From contig QIFG01000042.1 of NCBI GenBank assembly GCA_003228735.1, positions 1 through 37,835 of the forward strand: a stretch of DNA of 37,835 bases. Reading direction: 5' to 3'. The DNA is from Zetaproteobacteria bacterium. GTDB taxonomy: Bacteria; Pseudomonadota; Zetaproteobacteria; Mariprofundales; Mariprofundaceae. The notes below the pieces were generated by a model. It did no database searches. It was not told where the DNA came from and worked only from the letters and a program-made list of their open reading frames with translations. Shown one piece after another: positions 22,772 to 31,365 of this stretch. The position numbers and the translations under genes are program-made. Positions within the stretch are counted from its first letter, which is position 1; each line of letters opens with the position of its first letter.

Positions 22772-23925
22772 GTATCCTCTCTTTTTCTAGGCCCTAAAAC
22801 CTGAATGCTTAAGTTTAATTCCTGCCTGGCCTCTTCATGTTTCTCCTGCTCCAGACAGGTGTTTAAAACAGGCAGGGCGCTGGCGGCACCCAAACGCGCC
22901 AGGGCCCAGGCGGCATGACCGCGGATCAGGGGTTCCGGATCGGCCAGCGCGCCGGTCAGTTCTTTAGCATACCCGGAATCCCCGGAATTTCCCATGGCAA
23001 TGGCGACGTTTCTCAACAATTTTCCCCTTCCCGTCCGCCTGACCGGGGATTTCCTGAAGCGTGTCCTGAAACCCTCTTCATCCAGCGCAAACAGCTCCGA
23101 TAACTCCGGCAGCGTATTGTGACCCCTGGGATGAAGCAGGTCGGCTTCAGGAGTTTGCGCATGCCTGTTCCATGGACATATAACCTGGCAGTCATCACAA
23201 CCGAAAATACGGTTGCCCATCAGTGGCCGTAACTCCAGTGGAATAAAGCCTTTGTATTCGATGGTCAGATATGAGATGCAACTGCGGGCGTCAACGATAT
23301 ATGGCGCCACGATGGCGTTTGTCGGACATATCGACATGCAGGCAATGCACGTGCCGCAATGATTGGCGGCCGGCTTGTCAGATGGTAATTCGGCCGTCGT
23401 AAATATCTCGCCGAGCATGAGCCAAGATCCAATATCCTTATTGATTGTCAGGCTGTTTTTCCCCTGCCAGCCCAGACCGGAGGATTCAGCCAGCGCATGT
23501 TCGAGCACGGGCGAGGTGTCGACATAAACCCGTTGCCCGTGCTCTCCCAGCAGCGCATCCAGACCACGCGCAAATGCTTTCAACCGCTTTTTCATCACAT
23601 CATGGTAGTCGTCGCCATGCGCATAAGCGGCGATTGCCCCTCTGTCCTTTGCCTTTTCTGCTTCAGCCAGCGTGTAGGCAGGTGGTGAATGGCGCATGCC
23701 GGCTGTGATCGCAGATTTGACACCAGCCAGCATGGTTTCGGGATGGATGCGCCGCCCCATGCGTGTTTCCTCGGCCATGTATGCCATGTCTCCATGCATA
23801 CCGGCCTGCACCCATTTCTGGTAGGTCAATGAGTGACTGGCCGGAATTTCCGGGCGGGTAAAGTGGCACAGGTCGAAGCCGTGCTGCTTCGCCATATCAC
23901 GGATGGTTTGACGTAAATCAGGCAG
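22768..23925 (-). CDS. queG: Epoxyqueuosine reductase, probable CTG start
   Basis: A cobalamin-dependent iron-sulfur enzyme that makes the last step of queuosine in tRNA. Two 4Fe-4S motifs are seen: CGTCIACMSICPTNAI and CDDCQVICPWNRHA. A HEAT-like C-terminal part (PEPLIRGHAAWALARLGAAS) follows. The first ATG is at 23895, but the ten codons before it (PDLRQTIRD region) match the usual QueG N terminus and no ATG, GTG or TTG precedes them before a stop near 23980. CTG at 23925, preceded by GGGGG six nt upstream, is the best candidate, giving 385 aa. If CTG is not used, the protein would start at 23895 (375 aa). First gene of the queG-gph-thiE-thiD operon. Confidence 0.88.
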   Translation of the reverse strand: MPDLRQTIRDMAKQHGFDLCHFTRPEIPASHSLTYQKWVQAGMHGDMAYMAEETRMGRRIHPETMLAGVKSAITAGMRHSPPAYTLAEAEKAKDRGAIAAYAHGDDYHDVMKKRLKAFARGLDALLGEHGQRVYVDTSPVLEHALAESSGLGWQGKNSLTINKDIGSWLMLGEIFTTAELPSDKPAANHCGTCIACMSICPTNAIVAPYIVDARSCISYLTIEYKGFIPLELRPLMGNRIFGCDDCQVICPWNRHAQTPEADLLHPRGHNTLPELSELFALDEEGFRTRFRKSPVRRTGRGKLLRNVAIAMGNSGDSGYAKELTGALADPEPLIRGHAAWALARLGAASALPVLNTCLEQEKHEEARQELNLSIQVLGPRKREDT

Positions 23926-24220
23926 GTCGCGCCCCCTTGCGCTTAGATAAGCTTTAACCCTAAGCCTGTTGACCCGTCCGGAAAATCAAGGATAGCAGTC
24001 CGCATGGATACAGAGGCTATTCAGGCTCAATCCCTGTCTCCGGCTCAGGCGATCGGATCATTCTCAAGCCATGTGGCGCGCTGCGATGACAGGCCCCATT
24101 TTTTCACGCACATGTTGGCGCCGCCCCGCGGCTCCAATGGCTGGGTTTTTGCAATTCACTGATCAAGAAAAACTGATAGAGTATGCTCCAAACTAAAACT
24201 AAGTGAACTGGAGAGGATTC
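23926..24220. other. Intergenic region between queG and the secreted protein
   Basis: About 295 bp upstream of two divergent genes. A short plus-strand frame, 24004-24162, encodes 52 residues, including HVARCDDRPHFFTHMLAPP. I do not recognise it and it has no obvious ribosome site. The rest probably contains the promoters of queG (left) and the secreted protein (right). AACTGGAGAGG at 24204-24214 is the SD of the latter. Confidence 0.3.
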
Positions 24221-24661
24221 ATGCGAAACATTTCCGTAGCTGTTGCTGTCTGCCTGATGGGTGGGTACTTGATGATTTCTGAAGCAATAGCCGCAGATGA
24301 AACTGACCTGCCGTTAATGAAGCGCGGCAGCATCTCTGATCAGGACGCAAATGCGGAACGCGAGGCCAAGTTAAAGGCCAGAATCAAGGCGATTAACGAA
24401 AAATCACGGCATGAGGAGGCTGGTGCAGAAACGCCGGTGCCTCTGGAGCGCAGATCAGCGCGGGGTTCAGATCAAATAAAGGCCAAGATGAAGGCGGCCA
24501 GGGAATCGAAATCCGGGCAGTGGCTGCAGGACTGGTATCACGATATCACGAAAGGTATGGAAGCGGCGGAATCGAAAAGGAAAGACACCTTCAAAAAGAA
24601 GCTTGCGCAGGAAAAGGCCAGGCGGATGGAAAAGAAAAAAGCCAGGGAGAATAGCCAGTAA
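24221..24661 (+). CDS. Secreted Lys/Arg/Glu-rich protein of unknown function
   Basis: A 146-aa protein with a Sec signal peptide (MRNISVAVAVCLMGGYLM followed by ISEAIAADET, cleavage near AIA-AD). The mature part is charged and predicted helical, with repeats of K/R/E such as EREAKLKARIKAINEKSR and KRKDTFKKKLAQEKARRMEK, so it may form a coiled coil. There is no Cys or catalytic motif in the mature part. I chose ATG 24221 because GGAGAGG at 24208-24214 precedes it and the signal peptide begins there; an ATG at 24203 adds only six residues. It stands alone, divergent from queG and convergent to tsaE. Function not recognisable. Confidence 0.7.
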   Translation: MRNISVAVAVCLMGGYLMISEAIAADETDLPLMKRGSISDQDANAEREAKLKARIKAINEKSRHEEAGAETPVPLERRSARGSDQIKAKMKAARESKSGQWLQDWYHDITKGMEAAESKRKDTFKKKLAQEKARRMEKKKARENSQ

Positions 24662-24681
24662 CCGGTATATTCCCGCAAACG

Positions 24682-25104
24682 TCAATCAGCAATCAGAAGT
24701 AAACGCGCATCGGGATGGTCGAGGACTGTTGTCAGGGTGATCCGGCGCACATCCGGCGGCAATAGTCCCGGCGCACGCTCCGGCCATTCGATGATGGATA
24801 TCCACGGCGGCGCGAGATATTCACGCACGCCCAGGGTCTCGGTTTCGGAAGCGGTTTCCAGCCGGTACCAGTCCATATGAGCCACCATGCATCCCCTGCC
24901 TTGGTATGTCTGGATCAGGGCGAAGGTCGGGCTGGGCAGGGCTTCATCTGTCACGCCGAGTGAGCGCATCAGGGCGCGTGCAAACACGCTCTTGCCCGCG
25001 CCAAGTTCACCCGTCAGGGCAACGGTATCTCCCGGCTTCAGGCCGGAAGCGAGTTTTGCAGCAAAAGCGCAGGTCTCTTCCTCATTGTTAAGGCGGTGAA
25101 GCAA
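24682..25104 (-). CDS. tsaE: tRNA threonylcarbamoyladenosine biosynthesis ATPase TsaE
   Basis: A 140-aa P-loop protein that works with TsaB and TsaD to make t6A37 in ANN-decoding tRNAs. Walker A is LTGELGAGKSVFARALM near residue 33, switch PSPTFALIQTYQ near 62, then the conserved HMDWYRLE near 80 and IIEWPERAPGLLP near 110. Length is normal. TTG start at 25104, immediately after the CBS-protein stop (2 nt gap), so it is co-translated with it. Together with queG it adds to a cluster of tRNA-modification genes in this window (tadA, queG, tsaE). Confidence 0.92.
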   Translation of the reverse strand: MLHRLNNEEETCAFAAKLASGLKPGDTVALTGELGAGKSVFARALMRSLGVTDEALPSPTFALIQTYQGRGCMVAHMDWYRLETASETETLGVREYLAPPWISIIEWPERAPGLLPPDVRRITLTTVLDHPDARLLLIAD

Positions 25105-25106
25105 GG

Positions 25107-25559
25107 CTAAGAAATACTGCTGGCCAGAGCCTTGATGACATCGTGTTTGGAGATCATGCCGACGATGGTTTCGTTGTCGATGACCGGCAAATGGTGGGCG
25201 TGCTCGTCGGCCATGAGATTCGAGATATCAAGCAGCTCGGTATCCGGCTTGACGGTTTGCACATCCCTGGCCATCAGGCTTTCTGCCGTCATTGCCTGCA
25301 TGCGCTCGATTTCGTGCTCGAATTTCGTTTCGCCCAGCGGAATGACTATGTCGAACAGGGCAATGACCGTGGGGATATGCAGATTCTGCTGGCCGACCAG
25401 GTCGGTTTCGGTAATGACGCCAAGCAGGTATTTCTCTTCATCAACAACCAGCATGCCGCTGATGTTTTCATCGGCAAAACGTTTGGCGACCTCGGCGACC
25501 GGCGTGTCCGGATCGCAGAATGGTGGGTTCGGGTTCATGATATCTTTGGCCTGCGGCAT
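25107..25559 (-). CDS. Tandem CBS-domain protein
   Basis: A 150-aa protein made of two CBS motifs, a Bateman module: the first at residues about 5-60 (AKDIMNPNPPFCDPDTPVAE, SGMLVVDEEKYLLGVITETDL), the second about 95-148 (LMARDVQTVKPDTELLD, HLPVIDNETIVGMISKHDVI). Such modules bind adenosine nucleotides and act as energy sensors. No catalytic domain is attached. It lies 101 nt after thiC and just before tsaE on the same strand. What it regulates is unknown. Confidence 0.88.
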   Translation of the reverse strand: MPQAKDIMNPNPPFCDPDTPVAEVAKRFADENISGMLVVDEEKYLLGVITETDLVGQQNLHIPTVIALFDIVIPLGETKFEHEIERMQAMTAESLMARDVQTVKPDTELLDISNLMADEHAHHLPVIDNETIVGMISKHDVIKALASSIS

Positions 25560-25660
25560 CCTTCTCTCCTGTACAGGGGTAATCAGTAACTACTCAGCTA
25601 CAATAATCATAGCGCAAATGGCGGCGCTATGGCGGCGCTATGACGACATGTATGAAAAGT

Positions 25661-27670
<2,010 letters not shown>

Positions 27671-27693
27671 TCACAACGCTACCAGGAGGCCGG

Positions 27694-28692
27694 GTGAACC
27701 AGTCTGTTGTAAAACTTTCGGCATCAAGCCAGTCCCTGCTCAATGAGGGGCATATCTGCTGTGCCCATACACATCTGGCTGTGCTCAAGGCTTCAGGTGA
27801 GGGCTTACACGATTACCTGCAGGGGCAGATTACCCAGGATGTAAAGCCCCTTTCAGCAGATCGGGGCCTGTACGCCTGTGCGCTGACGCCGCAGGGCAAG
27901 CCGGTGGCGGATATGCATATCATGCAGGGCTTTGGTGATGAACTCGTCATGTTTGCTGAGGCTTCTCACGCCGAAGCCCTGGTAGGACGGTTGCGGCATT
28001 ACGCCCTGGGCTACCAGGTGCGTATCGGCATCGTTGCGGAGATGGCGGCTATCGCTGTGCAGGGATTAAAAACGGATGCCGCACTTCTCCATGCCGGCCT
28101 GCCGGTGCCGGGTAGACAGACATGCGCGACGGCCAGGGCAGAGGGAACGGAAATCTTCTGCATGCGCATGACCGAAGCAGCAAGTGATGGCGTCTGGGTA
28201 GTGTTGCCGAAATCCGATGTTAAGGATTGTCTTGAAAAGCTGGGCAATACGGTGGGTGAATCGGAGATGGAGGCGGCACGTATACTCGCCGGAAGCCCTC
28301 GTTTCGGCATCGACTGGGATGAATCCACCTATCCGCTCAACGCCAACCTGATCGAACGCCGTGGCGTCTCGTTCGACAAGGGGTGTTACATCGGCCAGGA
28401 GGTTACGAGCCGCATGCGCTGGCGCGGCAGGATCAGGAAGAAGCTGTACCGTGTCAGCCTGAGTGACAGACCGAATGCCCTCCCCTGCAATATCTGCACC
28501 GAAGCAACCATCGGCGTGCTGACGAGTGCTACAGCAAATGCGCGGGGTGAGGTCTCCGGAATTGCGCTGTTGAATATCACGACCGTGGAAGCCGGCCAGG
28601 AGCTGACCACTGAGAACGATGTCGCCATCAAGGTGCTGGGTGCCTGCGGCTTGATTGATTCGTCCCGGCAGGGAGACAAGGAAACCAAATGA
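27694..28692 (+). CDS. ygfZ: Folate-binding YgfZ/GcvT-like protein
   Basis: A 332-aa protein of the YgfZ family, which uses tetrahydrofolate and helps assemble or repair some iron-sulfur enzymes. The N-terminal aminomethyltransferase fold has FGIDWDESTYPLNANLIERR near residue 200-220. The signature KGCYIGQEVTSRMRWRG near 230 has the Cys essential in known members. GTG 27694 was chosen because AGGAGG at 27684-27689 precedes it; the upstream in-frame ATG at 27610 adds 28 residues unlike the family. Its ATGA overlap with hemF couples the two; both relate to oxidative metabolism. Confidence 0.9.
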   Translation: MNQSVVKLSASSQSLLNEGHICCAHTHLAVLKASGEGLHDYLQGQITQDVKPLSADRGLYACALTPQGKPVADMHIMQGFGDELVMFAEASHAEALVGRLRHYALGYQVRIGIVAEMAAIAVQGLKTDAALLHAGLPVPGRQTCATARAEGTEIFCMRMTEAASDGVWVVLPKSDVKDCLEKLGNTVGESEMEAARILAGSPRFGIDWDESTYPLNANLIERRGVSFDKGCYIGQEVTSRMRWRGRIRKKLYRVSLSDRPNALPCNICTEATIGVLTSATANARGEVSGIALLNITTVEAGQELTTENDVAIKVLGACGLIDSSRQGDKETK

Positions 28693-29501
28693 CCACCTCC
28701 CCCATGTTCGAACAAGCCTCCGTCTATTTCCAGGACCTGCGCGACCGCATCTGTGCGGCGTTTACGGCGCTGGACACATCGACATTCGAGCGCACGGACT
28801 GGCAGCGGGATGAAGGCGGCGGTGGCGTCATGTCCGTCATGCGCGGCAGCGTCTTCGAAAAGGTCGGCGTCAATTTCTCCAGTGTCAGCGGCAAGCTCTC
28901 CGATGACTTCCGCAGGCAGATTCCCGGTGCCGGAGAAACAGGCGAATTCCGTGCCTGCGGCATTTCACTCGTGGCGCATATGGCGAATCCGAGGTGTCCG
29001 GCCGTACACATGAATCTGAGGCGCATCGAAACGAGTAAAGGCTGGTTCGGCGGCGGCACCGATCTGACCCCTTATTTTCCCTATGAAGACGATATAGCAC
29101 TGTTTCATGCGCGGCTGAAACAGGCCTGTGATTGCTTCGATCCGGACTATTACCCGAAGTTCAAGGCATGGTGCGATAAGTATTTCTTCCTGCCGCACAG
29201 AAACGAGCCGAGGGGCGCGGGCGGCATCTTCTTTGACAATCTTGATACGGTGGACGCCGAACTGGATTTCAGCTTTGTGCAGGCCGTCGGCGAGGCGTTT
29301 CTTGCCACCTATCCTGAAATCGTCGCCCGTCGTAAAAATGAGGTATTTACAGAAGAGGAGCGGGAATATCAGCTTGTCCGGCGCGGCCGCTATGCCGAAT
29401 TCAACCTGCTTTACGACCGAGGCACGACCTTCGGTTTGCAAACCGGCGGCAACCCGGAAGCCATTCTGATGTCGATGCCGCCGCTTGTCCGCTGGCCCTG
29501 A
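28689..29501 (+). CDS. hemF: Aerobic coproporphyrinogen III oxidase
   Basis: A 270-aa oxygen-dependent oxidase that converts coproporphyrinogen III to protoporphyrinogen IX in heme synthesis. Conserved blocks: RDEGGGGVMSVMRGSVFEKV near residue 40, NFSSVSG near 60, LVAHMANPRCPAVHMNLRRI near 95-112, GWFGGGTDLTPYFPYEDD near 118, PHRNEPRGAGGIFFDNL near 168, RRGRYAEFNLLYDRGTTFGL near 232, and a PPLVRWP C terminus. Shorter than E. coli (299 aa) but complete. It indicates an oxygen-using organism. Overlaps ygfZ by 4 nt. Confidence 0.95.
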   Translation: MTTSPMFEQASVYFQDLRDRICAAFTALDTSTFERTDWQRDEGGGGVMSVMRGSVFEKVGVNFSSVSGKLSDDFRRQIPGAGETGEFRACGISLVAHMANPRCPAVHMNLRRIETSKGWFGGGTDLTPYFPYEDDIALFHARLKQACDCFDPDYYPKFKAWCDKYFFLPHRNEPRGAGGIFFDNLDTVDAELDFSFVQAVGEAFLATYPEIVARRKNEVFTEEEREYQLVRRGRYAEFNLLYDRGTTFGLQTGGNPEAILMSMPPLVRWP

Positions 29502-29611
29502 GGGCTCACTGACCGTATAATCTCACCCGGGCACACCAGAGCTTTTATCCGTGTTTTTGGGATGGGAACGTGAAAAACAATCATGCTAATGCGGCATAAG
29601 GCAAACAAGCC
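29502..29611. promoter_or_regulatory. Leader of the cation exchanger with a possible promoter
   Basis: TATAAT at 29516-29521 is a perfect -10, but no good -35 is seen 17 nt upstream. A GTG at 29612 starts the next gene. No riboswitch or clear hairpin is seen. Confidence 0.3.
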
Positions 29612-30583
29612 GTGACATTATCCATTGCCGCCATGGTTGCAGGCTTCGTGCTGCTTGTCTGGGGCGCCGACCGCTTTGTTCTCGGGGCGGCGGCCATGGC
29701 CCGCAATCTCGGCATATCCACGCTCATCATTGGCCTGACCATAGTCGGCTTCGGCACCTCGGCGCCCGAGATACTCGTTTCGGTTGTCGCCTCCTGGCAG
29801 GGCAACACGGGCCTGGCGATTGGTAATGCGCTGGGCTCGAACATCGCCAATATCGGTCTGGTTCTCGGCGTCACGGCGCTTGTCTGCCCGATCTGCGTAC
29901 AGTCTGAAATGCTGAAGCGCGAGTTTCCGATCCTGCTCGTCACCATGCTTATCGCTCTGGTGCTGATGCTCAATGGCACTCTGGATCGAGTCGATGGCGG
30001 CATTCTGCTGCTCGGACTTGCGTGCATGATCTTCTGGCTGGTGCGGCTGGGCATGAACAACCGGCGCGATCCGCTACGCAAGGAACTTGAAGCTGAAATT
30101 CCGGATCAAATGCGCATGAGTCTGGCAGTTATGTGGTTTCTGATCGGCCTTGCGGTACTGCTCGTCAGTTCACGCATGCTGGTCTGGGGGGCTGTGAACA
30201 TTGCGCAGGCGCTCGGCGTCAGCGATACGGTCATCGGCCTGACTATCGTGGCGCTCGGCACCAGCCTGCCGGAGCTTGCCGCGTCAATCATGAGTGTGTT
30301 GAAGAAGGAGCATGATCTGGCCATCGGCAATGTCGTCGGCTCGAACATGTTCAACCTGCTGGCCGTGCTCAGTATGCCCGGCCTGATCCGCCCCGGTGCA
30401 TTTTCACCGGATTTGTTAAGCCGTGACTTCCCGGTGATGATTGGCCTGACCCTGCTGCTGTTCGTCATGGCCTACGGTTTCCGCGGGCCGGGCCACATCA
30501 AACGCTATGAAGGCGCGGCCCTGCTGGCCGTATATATCGGCTATATGACCTTGTTGTTTCTGGAAACCAGTCTGCCAGCTTAG
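29612..30583 (+). CDS. Calcium/sodium antiporter, CaCA family (YrbG-like)
   Basis: A 323-aa inner-membrane cation exchanger with about ten TM helices and two internally repeated alpha motifs. The first is GLTIVGFGTSAPEILVSVVA, then GNALGSNIANIGLVLGVTAL (residues about 40-90). The second is GLTIVALGTSLPELAASIMS, then AIGNVVGSNMFNLLAVL (about 210-255). The conserved Glu and Asn/Ser residues for ion binding are present in both. It is similar in layout to E. coli YrbG and archaeal NCX. Ion identity is inferred from family. The 3' end overlaps the convergent sixA gene by 4 nt. Confidence 0.9.
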   Translation: MTLSIAAMVAGFVLLVWGADRFVLGAAAMARNLGISTLIIGLTIVGFGTSAPEILVSVVASWQGNTGLAIGNALGSNIANIGLVLGVTALVCPICVQSEMLKREFPILLVTMLIALVLMLNGTLDRVDGGILLLGLACMIFWLVRLGMNNRRDPLRKELEAEIPDQMRMSLAVMWFLIGLAVLLVSSRMLVWGAVNIAQALGVSDTVIGLTIVALGTSLPELAASIMSVLKKEHDLAIGNVVGSNMFNLLAVLSMPGLIRPGAFSPDLLSRDFPVMIGLTLLLFVMAYGFRGPGHIKRYEGAALLAVYIGYMTLLFLETSLPA

Positions 30584-31035
30584 ACAAGTAATGGCGGCGG
30601 CAGCATCCAGCTAATCCCCCAGCCATCTTCCCCACGCTCAAGACATACGACCGTTCCCGGCTGAAAGCGAACGCTATCGGCATTCATGTCGCCACAGATG
30701 AGCAAGGATGCCAGACGCCCCACATGCGGCAGATGACCGACCAGCATGATATCTGCATCCATGCCAGCAAGATGTGCCGACCAGGTGCCCGGATCGGCCA
30801 TCGGATTAAGATCGGGAACCTCTTTAATATCGGCCACCTGCAAATGCCGGCCGAGGATTTCAGCGGTCTGCCATGCCCGCGTCTTGCCGCTGTGTACGAT
30901 GCGATGCAGCCTGATACGGCCGGAGAGCATGACTGCAACGCGTTCGATGTCGGCGATGCCTGCCTCTGTCAGCGGCCTGTCGGCGTCTTCGTCTTTTGAT
31001 TTGGCCTGACCGTGCTGTACCAGATATACCTGCAT
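30580..31035 (-). CDS. sixA: SixA-like phosphohistidine phosphatase
   Basis: A 151-aa histidine phosphatase (phosphoglycerate-mutase fold). The first motif is LVQHGQAKSKDEDADRPLT: SixA usually has RHG; here the Arg is replaced by Gln while the catalytic His remains. SGKTRAWQTAEIL near residue 50 and LVGHLPHVGRLASLL near 100 carry the other Arg and His of the site. SixA removes phosphate from His-phosphotransfer proteins; the exact substrate here is unknown. I start at ATG 31035, with GGGGGTGAG just upstream; an upstream in-frame start at 31056 would add seven unconserved residues. Confidence 0.85.
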   Translation of the reverse strand: MQVYLVQHGQAKSKDEDADRPLTEAGIADIERVAVMLSGRIRLHRIVHSGKTRAWQTAEILGRHLQVADIKEVPDLNPMADPGTWSAHLAGMDADIMLVGHLPHVGRLASLLICGDMNADSVRFQPGTVVCLERGEDGWGISWMLPPPLLV

Positions 31036-31074
31036 GCTCACCCCCCTCGCCTGCATTAGTCTCTATCGAAATCT

Positions 31075-31315
31075 AAACAAAAAGCACAAAGTCACGAAGA
31101 ATATAGAAAAACAGGACGGATTGATTCAGAGCTACGATCTGGAACTTATTGGCAGATGCCTCTGCAAGCCTGCCTGTCGGCAGACAAGCCGCACAAAAAG
31201 GCGGAACGTCGTTTGGACGCACGCAAGTGCGCCCGAAGGGCGAGCGCCGCAGGCGCGAGTCACAAAAAGTGGATTCATATGCCTTTACGCTTTGTGTCTT
31301 GGTGCCTTTGTGGTT
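31075..31315. mobile_element. MITE-like repeat, copy B, in the sixA-dinG intergenic region
   Basis: About 241 bp without a gene. The right end on the minus strand is AACCACAAAGGCACCAAG; the left end (from about 31075) is AAACAAAAAGCACAAAG and further CACGAAG, an imperfect inverted repeat of it. The core 31210-31240 matches the oppC-inserted copy (6978-7008, opposite strand) at 30 of 31 bases. An extra inner segment with a small hairpin (CCTGCCTGTCGGCAG, about 31170-31184) is present. Long open frames through it have no family resemblance. No transposase. Confidence 0.6.
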
Positions 31316-31365
31316 CAATCTTTTACTGTTTGGCTCCGGCTTCGCAGGGCTAGGGCTGTAGCCAA

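Noticed and set aside
24004-24162. A 52-aa plus-strand frame upstream of the secreted protein
   Set aside because: No SD, no recognisable motif; kept only as a note in the intergenic entry.
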